From: Hyphomonas sp.
Lineage (GTDB): Bacteria; Pseudomonadota; Alphaproteobacteria; Caulobacterales; Hyphomonadaceae
DNA: 64,000 bases
Assembly (NCBI GenBank): GCA_013791775.1
Contig: VMTE01000044.1
Coordinates: 62,001 to 126,000, forward strand
Direction of reading: 5' to 3'
The translations under genes and the position numbers were made by a program. Position 1 is the stretch's first letter. The number at the start of each line of letters is the position of its first letter. Shown here piece by piece: positions 8,486 through 18,423 of the stretch. The notes under the pieces are model-generated. The model saw only the letters and a list, made by a program, of their open reading frames with translations. It was not told the origin of the DNA and made no database searches.

Positions 8486-9469
8486 GTGTTCGGCCTGCCT
8501 GACCTGACCAGTTTCGATACGATGCTCATCATCCCGGCGGTGATGGCAACCGGCGCCGTTTTCATGGCAATCCAGTCGGTGCTCAGTCTGGTCACCGAGG
8601 CGCAGACCCAGCGCATCGTCAACCGGCGCCTCCAGTTCAAGGACCGCTACGCGACCCACAATGAAGCCATGGTGGAGCTGCGCAAGAGCCGCGGGCTCGA
8701 CAAGGACGGCAACCTCGCCATGTCCCTGCGCTGGCTGAACCAGTTGATCGTCCGGTCCGGCCTCAAGTTCGAACCCGCCCGGTGGGTGGCCATGTCCGCC
8801 GCCGGCGCGCTCATCCCGGCCGGGCTCACCTGGTACTACGCCGGCGGGATCTGGACCGCGATCCCGGTTTACATCCTCGTGTTCCTGCTGGCGCCGCTGG
8901 TTGTCGTCCGGCATGTCGCTGGCCAGCGCGCGAAGAAGCTCGCCTCGCAGCTGCCCGACGCGCTGCAGATCGTCTGCCGCAGCCTCGAAGCCGGTCACCC
9001 CGTGGCAACAGCCGTGGGACTTGTCGCCCGCGAAATGCCCGATCCCATCGGCACCGAATTCGGCATGACCGCCGATGAAGTGTCCTACGGTATGTCGCTG
9101 ACAAATGCGGTCCAACGCATGGCCGAGCGGTCCGGCGACCCCGATGTCGAACTTTTCGCCGCGACAGTCCGGCTGCAGGAAAAGACCGGCGGCAATCTGA
9201 CGGAACTGCTGAAGGCGAACACCAATACCATCCGTGAACGCCAGACCATGCGCCTCAAGGTTCGCGCTGCGTCGTCCGAAGGGCGCACCTCCGCGATGAT
9301 CCTGACGTCCGCGCCGTTCCTCGTGATGGGCGCAATCCACATGATGCGCCCGGAATTCTACGGCAACGTGATGCACGAGCCTCTGATCCAGTACGGCTTC
9401 GCGGGTCTGTTCGGCTGGATGGTGATTGGCAACATCGTCATGAACAAGATGATCAACTTCAAGATGTGA
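8486..9469 (+). CDS. tadB: Tad pilus inner-membrane platform protein TadB
   Basis: A 327-residue type II secretion F-family (GspF-like) membrane protein. The frame is open inside cpaF, but GTG 8486 with GGGAG about ten bases upstream gives the expected N-terminus; ATG 8523 is another option. Hydrophobic segments lie near the N-terminus, in the middle (two helices), and at the C-terminus. The T2SF domain shows LPDALQIVCRSLEAGHPV, then LFAATVRLQEKTGGNL and RTSAMIL. It partners TadC to form the platform that the CpaF ATPase acts on. Confidence 0.92.
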   Translation: MFGLPDLTSFDTMLIIPAVMATGAVFMAIQSVLSLVTEAQTQRIVNRRLQFKDRYATHNEAMVELRKSRGLDKDGNLAMSLRWLNQLIVRSGLKFEPARWVAMSAAGALIPAGLTWYYAGGIWTAIPVYILVFLLAPLVVVRHVAGQRAKKLASQLPDALQIVCRSLEAGHPVATAVGLVAREMPDPIGTEFGMTADEVSYGMSLTNAVQRMAERSGDPDVELFAATVRLQEKTGGNLTELLKANTNTIRERQTMRLKVRAASSEGRTSAMILTSAPFLVMGAIHMMRPEFYGNVMHEPLIQYGFAGLFGWMVIGNIVMNKMINFKM

Positions 9470-9473
9470 TCCG

Positions 9474-10421
9474 GTGATGGACATGACGATCTTCTCCGGC
9501 TCGATGGTTCCGGCGGCGCTGTTCTTCCTCGCCGTGCTCGCTGCGATTCCGGGCATCGTCTCGTTCATGCGTAACCGCCAGGCGGACGAGGACGTGAACC
9601 GCCGTCTGAGCCGCCGCGACAAGGAATCGCCCGGTGAGCCGCGCCGCACCGAAAGCCGCATCGGGCGGGCCGTGATGGGCTTTGCCGACAACGCGGCGCC
9701 GGCCGAGGGCGCCGAAGTCAGCGCCGTGCGCGCCAAGCTGAACCTTGCAGGCTTTCCGCAAAAGAATGCCGTTTCCCGCTACTTCGCCGCGCGCCTCGTC
9801 TGCGTGGTCATTCCGCAGGTGGCACTCCTGTTTTCGCTGCCTTACCTGGCGGGATATCCGAAATACGCGCCCGTGGGCCTGTCGATCCTGCTCGTGCTGC
9901 TGGGGCTCTCGGCCCCGGGCATGTACCTCGACTCCAAGATCAAGCAGCGCAAGCAGGCCGGCTCGCTCGGCTTTCCGGACATGATGGACCTGATGGTGGC
10001 ATGCGTCGAAGCCGGGCTGAGCCTGGACGCGGCGGTCCAGCGGGTCGGCGAGGAACTCGAGCTGCGCCACCCCGTGATCGCGGTTCACCTGCGGACGCTT
10101 TCCCTTGAGCTGAGGGCAGGGCGGGCCCGCAAGACCGCTTGGCGCGCCTTCGCAGACCGGATGGGCATCGAGGAGGCGGGATCGCTGGCCACCATGCTGC
10201 GCCAGGCCGAGGAAATGGGCACCAGCCTCGGCCAGACCCTGCGGGTTTTCTCAGCCGACATGCGCCAGCGCCGCATCCTCTATGCCGAAGAGAAGGCCAT
10301 GGCGCTGCCCGCGAAGTTGACTTTGCCATTGATTTTCTTTGTGTTTCCGGTCCTTCTGGGGGTGCTGACCCTGCCGGCGGTGGTGATGCTCGGAAAAGTT
10401 CTTCCCTCACAACCCGGCTAG
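9474..10421 (+). CDS. tadC: Tad pilus inner-membrane platform protein TadC
   Basis: A 315-residue second GspF-like platform protein, last gene of the Tad operon. Possible starts are GTG 9474, ATG 9477 and ATG 9483. It has an N-terminal helix, a central pair of helices and a C-terminal pair, with the T2SF signature FPDMMDLMVACVEAGLSLD, then LRQAEEMGTSLGQTLRVFSADMRQRR. Only 4 bases separate it from tadB. No further Tad genes follow; accA starts 32 bases downstream and is probably read from the same transcript or a close promoter. Confidence 0.92.
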   Translation: MMDMTIFSGSMVPAALFFLAVLAAIPGIVSFMRNRQADEDVNRRLSRRDKESPGEPRRTESRIGRAVMGFADNAAPAEGAEVSAVRAKLNLAGFPQKNAVSRYFAARLVCVVIPQVALLFSLPYLAGYPKYAPVGLSILLVLLGLSAPGMYLDSKIKQRKQAGSLGFPDMMDLMVACVEAGLSLDAAVQRVGEELELRHPVIAVHLRTLSLELRAGRARKTAWRAFADRMGIEEAGSLATMLRQAEEMGTSLGQTLRVFSADMRQRRILYAEEKAMALPAKLTLPLIFFVFPVLLGVLTLPAVVMLGKVLPSQPG

Positions 10422-10453
10422 GCGAAGCGTTGGCAGATTGCTAGGGAACGCTC

Positions 10454-11410
10454 ATGGCTACCTATCTGGAATTCGAAAAGCCGATCGCCGAACTCGATTC
10501 GAAGATTGCCGAGCTGGAAGCCCTTGCCGCGCGCAAGGATGGACCCTCGATCACGGACGAACTTGCGAAGCTGAAAACCAAGTCGGCCAAGCAGCTCAAG
10601 CAAATCTATTCCGATCTCGACGCCTGGCGCATCACGCAGGTCGCACGCCATCCCGACCGGCCGCATTTCTCCGATTTCATCGCAAATATCTTCGAAGACT
10701 TCGAGGAACTCGCGGGCGACCGTCACTTTGGCAATGATGAAGCGATCATCGGCGGTCTCGCGCGGTTCCGCGGCCGCTCGGTTGTCATCATGGGCCACGA
10801 GAAAGGCCGCACCACCGAGAAGCGCCTGAAGCACAATTTCGGCATGGCCCACCCCGAAGGCTACCGCAAGGCGGTGCGCCTGATGGACCTCGCCGAGAAG
10901 TTCAGCATGCCGGTCCTCAGCTTTCCGGACACGGCCGGCGCCTATCCGGGCAAGGGCGGCGAAGAGCGCGGCCAGGCTGAAGCGATCGCGCGCGGCACCC
11001 AGCGCGGCCTGTCGCTCGGCGTTCCCTTCGTCACGCTGGTCATCGGTGAAGGCATGTCCGGCGGCGCCATCGGCATCGCCGCCGCAAACCGTGTGCTGAT
11101 GATGGAATACGCCATCTATTCGGTGATCTCGCCGGAAGGCTGCGCGTCGATCCTCTACCGCGATTCCGCCAAGGCGAAGGAAGCGGCGGAAGCGATGGGC
11201 ATCACAGGGCCGGATCTGCTGCGCACCCGGATCGTTGACGGCATCGTCAAGGAACCTGTGGGCGGGGCCCACCGCGACCCGCAGCGCGCCATGGCGTCCG
11301 CCGCAAAGGCGCTCGACGCGGCGCTGCGCGACCTCGAAGGCATGACGCCGGTGGAGCTGCGCCGTCAGCGGCGGGACCGTTTCTATGCGATTGGCCGTGA
11401 AGGGCTCTGA
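10454..11410 (+). CDS. accA: acetyl-CoA carboxylase carboxyltransferase subunit alpha
   Basis: A 318-residue alpha subunit of the carboxyltransferase that transfers CO2 from carboxybiotin to acetyl-CoA, the first step of fatty-acid synthesis. Length matches the family. It has the N-terminal helical part, the RHPDRPHFSDFI segment, GHEKGRTTEKRLKHNFGM, the FPDTAGAYPG acyl-CoA site, GEGMSGGAIGI and the EGCASILYRD motif. The beta subunit gene is not nearby, as is usual. thiL follows 26 bases downstream. Confidence 0.97.
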   Translation: MATYLEFEKPIAELDSKIAELEALAARKDGPSITDELAKLKTKSAKQLKQIYSDLDAWRITQVARHPDRPHFSDFIANIFEDFEELAGDRHFGNDEAIIGGLARFRGRSVVIMGHEKGRTTEKRLKHNFGMAHPEGYRKAVRLMDLAEKFSMPVLSFPDTAGAYPGKGGEERGQAEAIARGTQRGLSLGVPFVTLVIGEGMSGGAIGIAAANRVLMMEYAIYSVISPEGCASILYRDSAKAKEAAEAMGITGPDLLRTRIVDGIVKEPVGGAHRDPQRAMASAAKALDAALRDLEGMTPVELRRQRRDRFYAIGREGL

Positions 11411-11436
11411 GGCCCTTCCGTCACCGGTGCGCCGGC

Positions 11437-12396
11437 ATGGCTGAACGCGACTGGATCAGACAGTACTTTGCCCCTCTGGCGACCCGCCCCGGCGCGTCCG
11501 GCCTGACGGACGACACGGCTTTGATGTCCGCATCGTCGGCGCCCGTGGTAATCACCACCGACGCGATGGTGGAAGGGGTCCACTTCCTCGCCAGCGATCC
11601 CATCGCGGGCATCGCGCGCAAGCTGGTGCGGGTAAACGTTTCGGACATCCTCTCCAGCGGCGCCGAACCATTCGAAGCCTTGCTGACGCTGGGGTGGCCC
11701 CCGGACCGGCCGGAAAGCGAGCTGGCGGCGTTTGCCGCTGCCCTCGGCGCCGAGCTCGAGGCCTGGGGCGCAGGGCTGATTGGCGGCGATACCGTGTCGA
11801 GCCCGGCAGGCCTCTTCCTCTCGCTGACGCTCACCGGCCGGTGCCTTGCCGATCACCCGGTCCGCCGGAGCGGCGCAAAGGCTGGTGACGACATCTGGGT
11901 GACCAGCGAGATCGGCGCCGCGCGGCGCGGCTTCCTCGCGCGGGCGGCCGGACTCGAAAGCCCGTGGATTGACGCACTGCACGCGCCGGCTCTGCCGCCG
12001 ATGGCAGTGGCCAGACTGGTTGCGGACTGCGCCAGCGCGGCGATGGATATCTCGGACGGACTGCTCGGGGACATCCAGTCGCTGGCGGAGGCCTCGGGTT
12101 GCGGGGCGCAGGTCGACCTCGGGTCTGTGCCCTTCGCGGGCGGCGCTGCCGGGCAGGCGGAGTCGCTGGATCTGGCCACCTGGGGCGACGATTACCAGCT
12201 GCTGCTGACGGCGCCGCCCGAAAGCCGGGAACGGATCCTGCGCTATGCTGCGGGTCAGGATATCCGGATTTCGCGTATCGGGCGAATCCGGTCAGAACCG
12301 GGTCTCGCTGTTTCGGACAAGGACGGCCGCGTTAACCTCCCGGAAACCGTGGCCTTCGAGCATGGTAGAATCGGAATGTCTGTCACTCGCCCCTGA
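11437..12396 (+). CDS. thiL: thiamine-monophosphate kinase
   Basis: A 319-residue ThiL, which phosphorylates thiamine monophosphate to thiamine diphosphate with ATP. It shows the PurM/AIR-synthase-like fold signatures: an N-terminal DDTAL, VITTDAMVEGVHF, NVSDILSSGAEP, GGDTVSSPAG and MDISDGLLGD, and a C-terminal WGDDYQLLLT. The start ATG 11437 follows accA after a short gap, so the two may be cotranscribed. Nothing unusual in length. Confidence 0.95.
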   Translation: MAERDWIRQYFAPLATRPGASGLTDDTALMSASSAPVVITTDAMVEGVHFLASDPIAGIARKLVRVNVSDILSSGAEPFEALLTLGWPPDRPESELAAFAAALGAELEAWGAGLIGGDTVSSPAGLFLSLTLTGRCLADHPVRRSGAKAGDDIWVTSEIGAARRGFLARAAGLESPWIDALHAPALPPMAVARLVADCASAAMDISDGLLGDIQSLAEASGCGAQVDLGSVPFAGGAAGQAESLDLATWGDDYQLLLTAPPESRERILRYAAGQDIRISRIGRIRSEPGLAVSDKDGRVNLPETVAFEHGRIGMSVTRP

Positions 12397-12513
12397 AGCG
12401 AGGCAGGTTGCACCCCAGTGGGGCGGCTGGCAGGCAGAACCGTCGTTAAAGGACGCCGCAGCCCCGTATTTGCGGGGGTGTAGGGCAATCAGGGGTTAAA
12501 GGAAGGAAAGCCA

Positions 12514-14691
12514 ATGACTTGGTACTTACTCGCACTTGGTGCGGGCTTCTTGTCGGTCGCCTATGGCTACTGGCAGATCAATTCGATCATGAAAGCACCG
12601 GCGGGAACGCCGCGCATGCTCGAAATCGCCCAGGCAATCCAGGAAGGCGCAAACGCCTATCTGAAACGTCAATACCGCACGATCGCCATCGTGGGTGCCG
12701 GCGTCGCGGTCGTGCTCATAGTGGCACTCAGCTGGAAAGCTGCGCTTGGCTTCGTGATCGGCGCCGTGCTCTCGGGCGCTGCCGGTTTCATCGGCATGCT
12801 CGTCTCGGTGCGCGCCAACGTCCGCACCACCGAAGCCTCCCGCAAGGGACTCAATGAAGGCCTGCAGATGGCGTTCAAATCGGGCGCCGTCACCGGCATG
12901 CTCGTGGTCGGCCTCGCCCTCATCGGCATCGTCGGATATTATGGCATCCTCACCGGACCGATGGACCTCTCGCTCACCGACGCAGGCGAGAAGCGCGAAA
13001 TCATCGACGCACTTGTCTCGCTGGGCTTTGGCGCCTCGCTCATCTCGATCTTCGCCCGTCTCGGCGGCGGTATCTTCACCAAGGGTGCGGACGTCGGCGG
13101 CGACATGGTCGGCAAGGTCGAAGCCGGTATCCCGGAAGATGATCCACGCAACGCCGCCACCATCGCCGACAACGTCGGCGACAACGTCGGCGACTGCGCC
13201 GGCATGGCCGCTGACCTGTTCGAAACCTATGCCGTGACACTGGTGGCCACGATGGTCCTCGGCGGCATCTACTTCGCTGCCACGCCGTACATCGGCGAGA
13301 TCATGATGCTGCCCCTCGCTATCGGCGCGGTCTGCATCGTCACCTCGATTGTCGGCACCTTCTTCGCAACCCTTGCCAAAGGCTCAACCGATGTCATGGG
13401 CGCGCTCTACAAGGCGCTCATCGTCACCGGCGTGCTCTCGATTGGCGGCCTTGCGCTCGCCATCGAGACCGTGCTTCCCGGCGGTCTTGCCGGTACGCTC
13501 GACGGCGCCGGCGACCTGCTTGGCCTCGTCAACCCGGTCACGGGTGAAGCGGCCGACATCACAGGCTGGAAGCTCTTTGCCTGCGGTGTGGCGGGTCTGT
13601 TCGTGACGTTGCTGATCGTCGTGGTCACGGCCTACTACACGGAAACCAAGTACCGTCCGGTGCGCTCGATCGCGAAAGCCTCCGAGTCCGGCCACGGCAC
13701 GAACGTCATCCAGGGCCTCGCTGTCTCGCTGGAAGCCACCGCGCTGCCGGCGCTGATCATCATCGGCGGCATCCTGCTGACCTACAACCTCGCCGGCCTC
13801 TACGGGATCGCGATTGCAACCACCACGATGCTCGGCGTTGCCGGCATGATCGTGGCGCTCGACGCCTTCGGTCCGGTGACGGATAACGCAGGCGGCATTG
13901 CCGAAATGGCAGAGCTGCCTTCGGAAGTCCGCAAGACGACCGATGCCCTCGACGCTGTCGGCAACACGACCAAGGCCGTCACCAAAGGCTACGCCATCGG
14001 TTCAGCTGGCCTCGGCGCGCTCGTGCTGTTTGCGGCGTATTCGGAAGACTTGAAATACTTCGCAGCCAAAGCGACCGAAGGCTCGTTCTTCTATGGCGTC
14101 ACGGTCGATTTCTCGATTGCCAACCCCTACGTCGTGGTCGGCCTCCTGTTCGGCGGCCTGCTCCCGTTCCTCTTCGGCGGTATGTCGATGATGGCGGTGG
14201 GCCGTGCGGCGCAGGCTGTGGTCGAGGAAGTCCGCCGCCAGTTCCGCGAAATGCCGGGCATCATGAAGGGTGAAGTGAAGCCCGACTATGGCCGCGCCGT
14301 GGATATCCTGACGCAAGCTGCGATCAAGGAAATGGTCGTGCCATCCCTCCTGCCGGTGCTCTCGCCGATCGTGCTCTTCATCGCGATCTACCTGATCGCC
14401 GGTTCGGGTGCGGCGCTTGCCTCGGTTGGTGCCATGCTCCTCGGCGTGATCGTGACCGGCCTGTTCGTGGCCATCTCGATGACCTCGGGCGGCGGTGCAT
14501 GGGACAACGCCAAGAAGTACATCGAAGACGGCCACCATGGCGGCAAGGGCTCGGAAGCCCACAAGGCTGCCGTGACCGGTGACACGGTTGGTGACCCTTA
14601 CAAGGACACGGCCGGTCCGGCCGTGAACCCGATGATCAAGATCACCAACATCGTCGCGCTGCTGATGCTCGCCGTGTTGGCCGCCCACTAG
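12514..14691 (+). CDS. hppA: proton-translocating membrane pyrophosphatase, K+-independent type
   Basis: A 725-residue membrane PPase that couples pyrophosphate hydrolysis to proton pumping. It is almost entirely hydrophobic helices, about sixteen. Acidic substrate-binding clusters are seen at [19 protein letters not shown] and [21 protein letters not shown] (from about 216), with a C-terminal [17 protein letters not shown]. At the subtype-determining site the sequence is GNTTKA with Lys487; family knowledge associates Lys here with K+-independent enzymes and Ala with K+-dependent ones. AAGGAAGG precedes ATG 12514. The 117-base leader contains two small GC-rich hairpins of unknown meaning. 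Confidence 0.96.
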   Translation: MTWYLLALGAGFLSVAYGYWQINSIMKAPAGTPRMLEIAQAIQEGANAYLKRQYRTIAIVGAGVAVVLIVALSWKAALGFVIGAVLSGAAGFIGMLVSVRANVRTTEASRKGLNEGLQMAFKSGAVTGMLVVGLALIGIVGYYGILTGPMDLSLTDAGEKREIIDALVSLGFGASLISIFARLGGGIFTKGADVGGDMVGKVEAGIPEDDPRNAATIADNVGDNVGDCAGMAADLFETYAVTLVATMVLGGIYFAATPYIGEIMMLPLAIGAVCIVTSIVGTFFATLAKGSTDVMGALYKALIVTGVLSIGGLALAIETVLPGGLAGTLDGAGDLLGLVNPVTGEAADITGWKLFACGVAGLFVTLLIVVVTAYYTETKYRPVRSIAKASESGHGTNVIQGLAVSLEATALPALIIIGGILLTYNLAGLYGIAIATTTMLGVAGMIVALDAFGPVTDNAGGIAEMAELPSEVRKTTDALDAVGNTTKAVTKGYAIGSAGLGALVLFAAYSEDLKYFAAKATEGSFFYGVTVDFSIANPYVVVGLLFGGLLPFLFGGMSMMAVGRAAQAVVEEVRRQFREMPGIMKGEVKPDYGRAVDILTQAAIKEMVVPSLLPVLSPIVLFIAIYLIAGSGAALASVGAMLLGVIVTGLFVAISMTSGGGAWDNAKKYIEDGHHGGKGSEAHKAAVTGDTVGDPYKDTAGPAVNPMIKITNIVALLMLAVLAAH

Positions 14692-14714
14692 GGCCGGATC
14701 CTGACGACAAAAGG

Positions 14715-14747
14715 AAAGCCCCGGAACCTCGGTTCCGGGGCTTTTTC
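14715..14747 (+). terminator. Rho-independent terminator after hppA
   Basis: A nearly perfect inverted repeat (about 14 bp arms, AAAGCCCCGGAACC and its complement) followed by a T run, 23 bases after the hppA stop. It is placed between hppA and the convergent bamE-like gene. Confidence 0.9.
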
Positions 14748-14767
14748 ATTTTCAGCTTTCGAAGTCG

Positions 14768-15247
14768 TTACCGCTGGCGGCCGGTCGGGTTGTCGGGTGT
14801 CGCTTCATCCGAGTTTGGCAGGCGAACGCTGCCGACGGTGCCGAAGATCTGCTCCCACAGGCCCAGTTCGCGACCGCGCGTCGCCGTTTCGCGCGCAGCA
14901 TAGCTGATCACCTGGCCATCCTTGGCGGTGTAGCGCAGCACTTCATCGACCTTGTCATCTTCGCCAAAGCGGATGGCGGTGATGCTGCGATCGGCAACTT
15001 TCGGCTTGTAGAATGCGAAGCGCTCCTGAACGTCCGAAATGTAGAACCAGGTATTGGTGTCGAACAGGCCTTCGGTCGAGGGCGAACCCAGCTGCGCCGA
15101 TACCGACGAGCGCGTGTCTTCGCCCGGTTTGATGTCGTAGGGCTGGACTTCATCCGGGATATAGCCATGGAAATCGCGTGACGGTGTCAGGCACGCAGTC
15201 AACGGCAGTAAAAGCAGGCTGGCCGCCAGGATGGCAGTTTTACGCAT
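14768..15247 (-). CDS. bamE: BamE/SmpA/OmlA-family outer-membrane lipoprotein
   Basis: A 159-residue lipoprotein with signal sequence and lipobox LTAC (Cys19). The core fits the SmpA/OmlA fold found in BamE of the beta-barrel assembly complex: a G-E-D-T-R-x-x-V-x-x-x-L-G-x-P-S element, then NTWFYIS and a second strand region. ATG at 15247 is chosen for its upstream GGGAG and correct signal peptide; the frame is open further. The gene is divergent from the bc1 chaperone gene, an arrangement common in alphaproteobacteria. The symbol is by family, as paralogues are possible. Confidence 0.8.
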   Translation of the reverse strand: MRKTAILAASLLLLPLTACLTPSRDFHGYIPDEVQPYDIKPGEDTRSSVSAQLGSPSTEGLFDTNTWFYISDVQERFAFYKPKVADRSITAIRFGEDDKVDEVLRYTAKDGQVISYAARETATRGRELGLWEQIFGTVGSVRLPNSDEATPDNPTGRQR

Positions 15248-15322
15248 GGAGTCACTCCCGATGGGCTTTGACCAACGACCTAGCTGCAGGTAACCGGGCT
15301 TGGCAAGCATGGGAGTGCACTC

Positions 15323-15883
15323 TTGACGGCATTTTCGGGCAACTGGTTCCAGCGGCGTTCGGCCCGCCGGAAAGCCGCATCAGAGGCGTATGCCCGGCTG
15401 CTCAGCCATGCCCTCGCGCCCGTCCATTATGCCGCCAGCGGGGTGCCGGACACGTTTGGAGGGCGGGCCGGGATGGTCACCATCCTCACCAGCCTCGCCT
15501 GCGACCGGATCAGCCGGATGGGCGGGCCGGAGGCGGCGCGGCTGATCCAGCGGCTCGACGAACTTGTCCTCGACGGGTTCGATGCCGCCCTCCGCGAGAA
15601 GGGGGTCGGCGACGCCTCGATCGCGCGCAAGGTGCGCAAGCTGGCGCAAAACCACGCCGGATTGGGCAAGGCCCTGTTCGCCGCGTTGCAGGATGCCGAT
15701 TCGCACGGCCAGGCCGCCCGGATTGCCGATGTCCTGCGCCGCAACGGCGTCGTGGCGGCCACCCGCGCCGTCAGCATGGCCACCATCCTGCTCGGGCTGC
15801 AGGCCCGTCTGGCCCGCCAATCCGACGAGGAAATCCTCCACGGACGCTTCGAGTGGATCACGAATACGCCGGTGCAAGGCTGA
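15323..15883 (+). CDS. ubiquinol-cytochrome c chaperone family protein (CBP3-like)
   Basis: A 186-residue cytoplasmic protein of the CBP3/ubiquinol-cytochrome c chaperone family, thought to help assemble cytochrome b of the bc1 complex. Recognisable parts are AYARLLSHALAPVHYAASGVPDT, FDAALREKGVGD and KVRKLAQNHAGLGKAL. The start is a TTG at 15323 with GGGAG seven bases upstream; no ATG fits. In many alphaproteobacteria a DUF177/YceD gene follows, but here only about 100 bases separate it from plsX and no such gene is visible. Confidence 0.85.
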   Translation: MTAFSGNWFQRRSARRKAASEAYARLLSHALAPVHYAASGVPDTFGGRAGMVTILTSLACDRISRMGGPEAARLIQRLDELVLDGFDAALREKGVGDASIARKVRKLAQNHAGLGKALFAALQDADSHGQAARIADVLRRNGVVAATRAVSMATILLGLQARLARQSDEEILHGRFEWITNTPVQG

Positions 15884-15980
15884 TATCCGCCGCATCTGGC
15901 CCGTTGCCTTGCCCCCCGGCGGCGCCTAAACCACGCAAAAATACGTAGAATCTGGCTACACATGTCAGGCACAGGACCGG

Positions 15981-17015
15981 ATGCAGTCTTCGAACACCCT
16001 TTCGATCGACGCCATGGGCGGAGACAATGCCCCCGGCATCGTCATCGACGGTGTCGCTGAATTCCTTGCCGGCCGCCCTGACGCGCGGGTGCAGCTGCAC
16101 GGGGATGAAGCGCTGCTGGCGCCGCTGGTTGCCGGCCGCCCGGTGCTGGAAGCCCGCGCCACAATCATCCACGCCGCCGAGAAGATCACCAGCGACATGA
16201 AGCCCAGCCAGGCGCTCCGGCGCGGCAAGGGCAGCTCCATGTGGAACGCTGTTCAGGCGGTCAAGGACGGCACGGCCGGCGCCTCGGTCTCGGCTGGCAA
16301 CACCGGCGCCCTGATGGCCATCTCGATGCTGATCCTGCGCAAGATGGACGGGGTGCACCGCCCGGCCATGACCGCTGTGTGGCCCACGCTGCGCGGGCGT
16401 ACTGTTGTGCTGGATGTCGGCGCCAACGTCGAAGCCGATGCCCAGCAACTGGTGACCTTCGCGATCATGGGCGAGGCCTTCGCCCGCGCCACGCTCGGGC
16501 TCGAAAAGCCAACCGTCGGCCTCCTCAACATCGGCTCCGAAGAGATGAAGGGCCACGAGGAAGTCCGCGAAGCCCATGAATGGCTGCGCGCCGCCGGACT
16601 CGACATGGACTATCGCGGCTTCGTCGAAGGCGACGACATTTCCGCAGGCGCCGTCGATGTGGTCGTCACGGACGGCTTCACCGGCAACGTGGCCCTGAAA
16701 ACCGGCGAAGGAGTCGCCCGCATGCTGGCCAGTCACATGCGCGCGGCGTTCACGGAAAGCCTGATGTCCAAGGCCGGCGCGGTGCTGGCCATGAGCGGCC
16801 TGAAGCGGCTCAAGTCGCTGATGGATCCCAGCAACGTCAACGGCGGCGTCCTGCTGGGACTCGGCGGCATATCGGTGAAGAGCCATGGCGGCGCCGACGC
16901 GCGCGGATTTGCGCGGGCCTGCGAGATGGCCGCAGACCTCGCGGCCAGCGAGTTCCAGGGCGAGATCGCGGCGAACCTGGCAAGAATAGGAACCGGCGGC
17001 GTCGCGGCTGAGTAG
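15981..17015 (+). CDS. plsX: phosphate acyltransferase PlsX
   Basis: A 344-residue PlsX, which converts acyl-ACP to acyl-phosphate for phospholipid synthesis (its product is used by PlsY, encoded at 46768-47400). It shows the N-terminal [11 protein letters not shown], the mid-protein [24 protein letters not shown], and C-terminal [17 protein letters not shown]. Normal family length. fabH follows after 35 bases, the usual plsX-fabH pairing. Confidence 0.96.
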   Translation: MQSSNTLSIDAMGGDNAPGIVIDGVAEFLAGRPDARVQLHGDEALLAPLVAGRPVLEARATIIHAAEKITSDMKPSQALRRGKGSSMWNAVQAVKDGTAGASVSAGNTGALMAISMLILRKMDGVHRPAMTAVWPTLRGRTVVLDVGANVEADAQQLVTFAIMGEAFARATLGLEKPTVGLLNIGSEEMKGHEEVREAHEWLRAAGLDMDYRGFVEGDDISAGAVDVVVTDGFTGNVALKTGEGVARMLASHMRAAFTESLMSKAGAVLAMSGLKRLKSLMDPSNVNGGVLLGLGGISVKSHGGADARGFARACEMAADLAASEFQGEIAANLARIGTGGVAAE

Positions 17016-17050
17016 CCGCGCGCGAGCAGTCAACAAAAGGACGAAGCAGC

Positions 17051-18022
17051 ATGGCGCGGCGCAGTTTCATATGCGGAACCGGAAGTTACCTGCCTGAGCG
17101 CATTCTCACGAATGCCGAACTCGCCAGCATGGTCGAGACCTCTGACGAATGGATCCGCGAGCGCACCGGTATCCGCCAGCGCCACGTTGCGGCCGACGGC
17201 GAACTGACGTCCGACATCGCCACCGCCGCCGCCCGCCGCGCGCTGGATGCTGCGGGCATCGACGCCTCCGCCATCGACCTGATCGTGCTCGGCACCACCA
17301 CGCCGGACCAGACTTTTCCAGCCACCGCCACCGCTGTCCAGGCCAAGCTGGGCATGACCGGCGGCGCGGCCTTTGACATTCAGGCGGTGTGCTCCGGCTT
17401 CCTGTTCTCGCTGGCAACCGCCGACTCGATGCTCAGGCAGGGCCTGTTCCAGCGCGCGCTGGTCATCGGCGCGGAGACGTTTACCCGCATCATCGACTGG
17501 TCGGACCGGGGCACCTGCGTCCTGTTCGGCGACGGCGGCGGCGCGGTCGTCATCGAAGCGCGGGAAGGCGATTTCGCCCCCGACGAAGGCATCATTACGC
17601 ATCACATCCGCACGGACGGCACGAAGGCCGACCTGCTTTATGTCGATGGCGGCGTCAGCTCGACCGGCACGATCGGCCATGTCCGGATGGAAGGAAACCG
17701 CGTCTTCAAGCACGCGGTCGCCAACATTTCCTCGGCCATCGAAGCCGTCCTCCAGGAAACCGGCCTGACCGCCGACGACATCGACTGGTTCGTGCCGCAC
17801 CAGGCCAACAAGCGGATTCTGGACGGCGTCGCGAAGAAGCTGAACATCCCCGAATCGAAAGTCATCATCACGGTGGATCAGCACGCCAACACGTCGGCCG
17901 CATCGATTCCGCTCGCGCTGGACCATGCCGTGCGCAGCGGCCGCGCCAAGCCCGGCGACCTGATTCTCTCCGAAGCGATGGGCGGCGGTTTCTCGTGGGG
18001 CGCCAGCCTTTTCCGCCTCTGA
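17051..18022 (+). CDS. fabH: beta-ketoacyl-ACP synthase III
   Basis: A 323-residue KAS III that starts fatty-acid synthesis by condensing acetyl-CoA with malonyl-ACP. The catalytic triad is visible: Cys114 in AVCSGF, His250 in VPHQANKRI, and Asn280 in [13 protein letters not shown]-terminal [16 protein letters not shown] and the [10 protein letters not shown] motif are typical. Between plsX and ihfA, as in many relatives. Confidence 0.97.
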   Translation: MARRSFICGTGSYLPERILTNAELASMVETSDEWIRERTGIRQRHVAADGELTSDIATAAARRALDAAGIDASAIDLIVLGTTTPDQTFPATATAVQAKLGMTGGAAFDIQAVCSGFLFSLATADSMLRQGLFQRALVIGAETFTRIIDWSDRGTCVLFGDGGGAVVIEAREGDFAPDEGIITHHIRTDGTKADLLYVDGGVSSTGTIGHVRMEGNRVFKHAVANISSAIEAVLQETGLTADDIDWFVPHQANKRILDGVAKKLNIPESKVIITVDQHANTSAASIPLALDHAVRSGRAKPGDLILSEAMGGGFSWGASLFRL

Positions 18023-18101
18023 GCTTACGGCCCTCAAATATCGCTAACGCGTGCGCTAGGAATTCGTTAAGATACCGGGCTTAGGCTTTAACGAGAGGCG
18101 A

Positions 18102-18404
18102 ATGGGCAAGATGAGCAACGCGACAGTTACCCGTGCTGAAGTCACCGACGCCATCGTGCGCGAAGTCGGCGTGACCCGGCAGGAATCCTCAGACCTCCTG
18201 GACCGCACGCTCGAACTCATTGGCGCCGCGCTCGAGCACGAAGAGGAAGTGAAGCTGGCCCGCTTCGGCAATTTCGTCGTCCGGTCAAAATCGGCCCGTG
18301 AAGGCCGCAACCCCAAGACCGGTGAGGAGGCGCCCATCGCCGCCCGCCGCGTCGTCACGTTCCGCCCGTCGCCCATGCTCAAGGCGCTCGTCGGACGCGA
18401 CTGA
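18102..18404 (+). CDS. ihfA: integration host factor subunit alpha
   Basis: A 100-residue DNA-bending protein of the HU/IHF family. The arm region has the signature FGNFVVRSKSAREGRNPKTGEE, and the C-terminus has RRVVTFRPSPMLK. Pairs with IHF-beta (not in window) to bend DNA at specific sites. ATG 18102 gives MGKMSN; the second Met four residues in is an alternative. Followed by a MerR-like regulator as in other alphaproteobacteria. Confidence 0.95.
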   Translation: MGKMSNATVTRAEVTDAIVREVGVTRQESSDLLDRTLELIGAALEHEEEVKLARFGNFVVRSKSAREGRNPKTGEEAPIAARRVVTFRPSPMLKALVGRD

Positions 18405-18423
18405 ACCCCAGCAGGATAGCCGC

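Noticed and set aside
12397-12513. possible riboswitch before hppA
   Set aside because: Two small GC hairpins only; no recognised riboswitch consensus could be matched.
15178-15948. 256-codon plus-strand frame over the bc1 chaperone
   Set aside because: Arg/Pro-rich shadow of the chaperone gene in another frame; starts inside the bamE-like gene.
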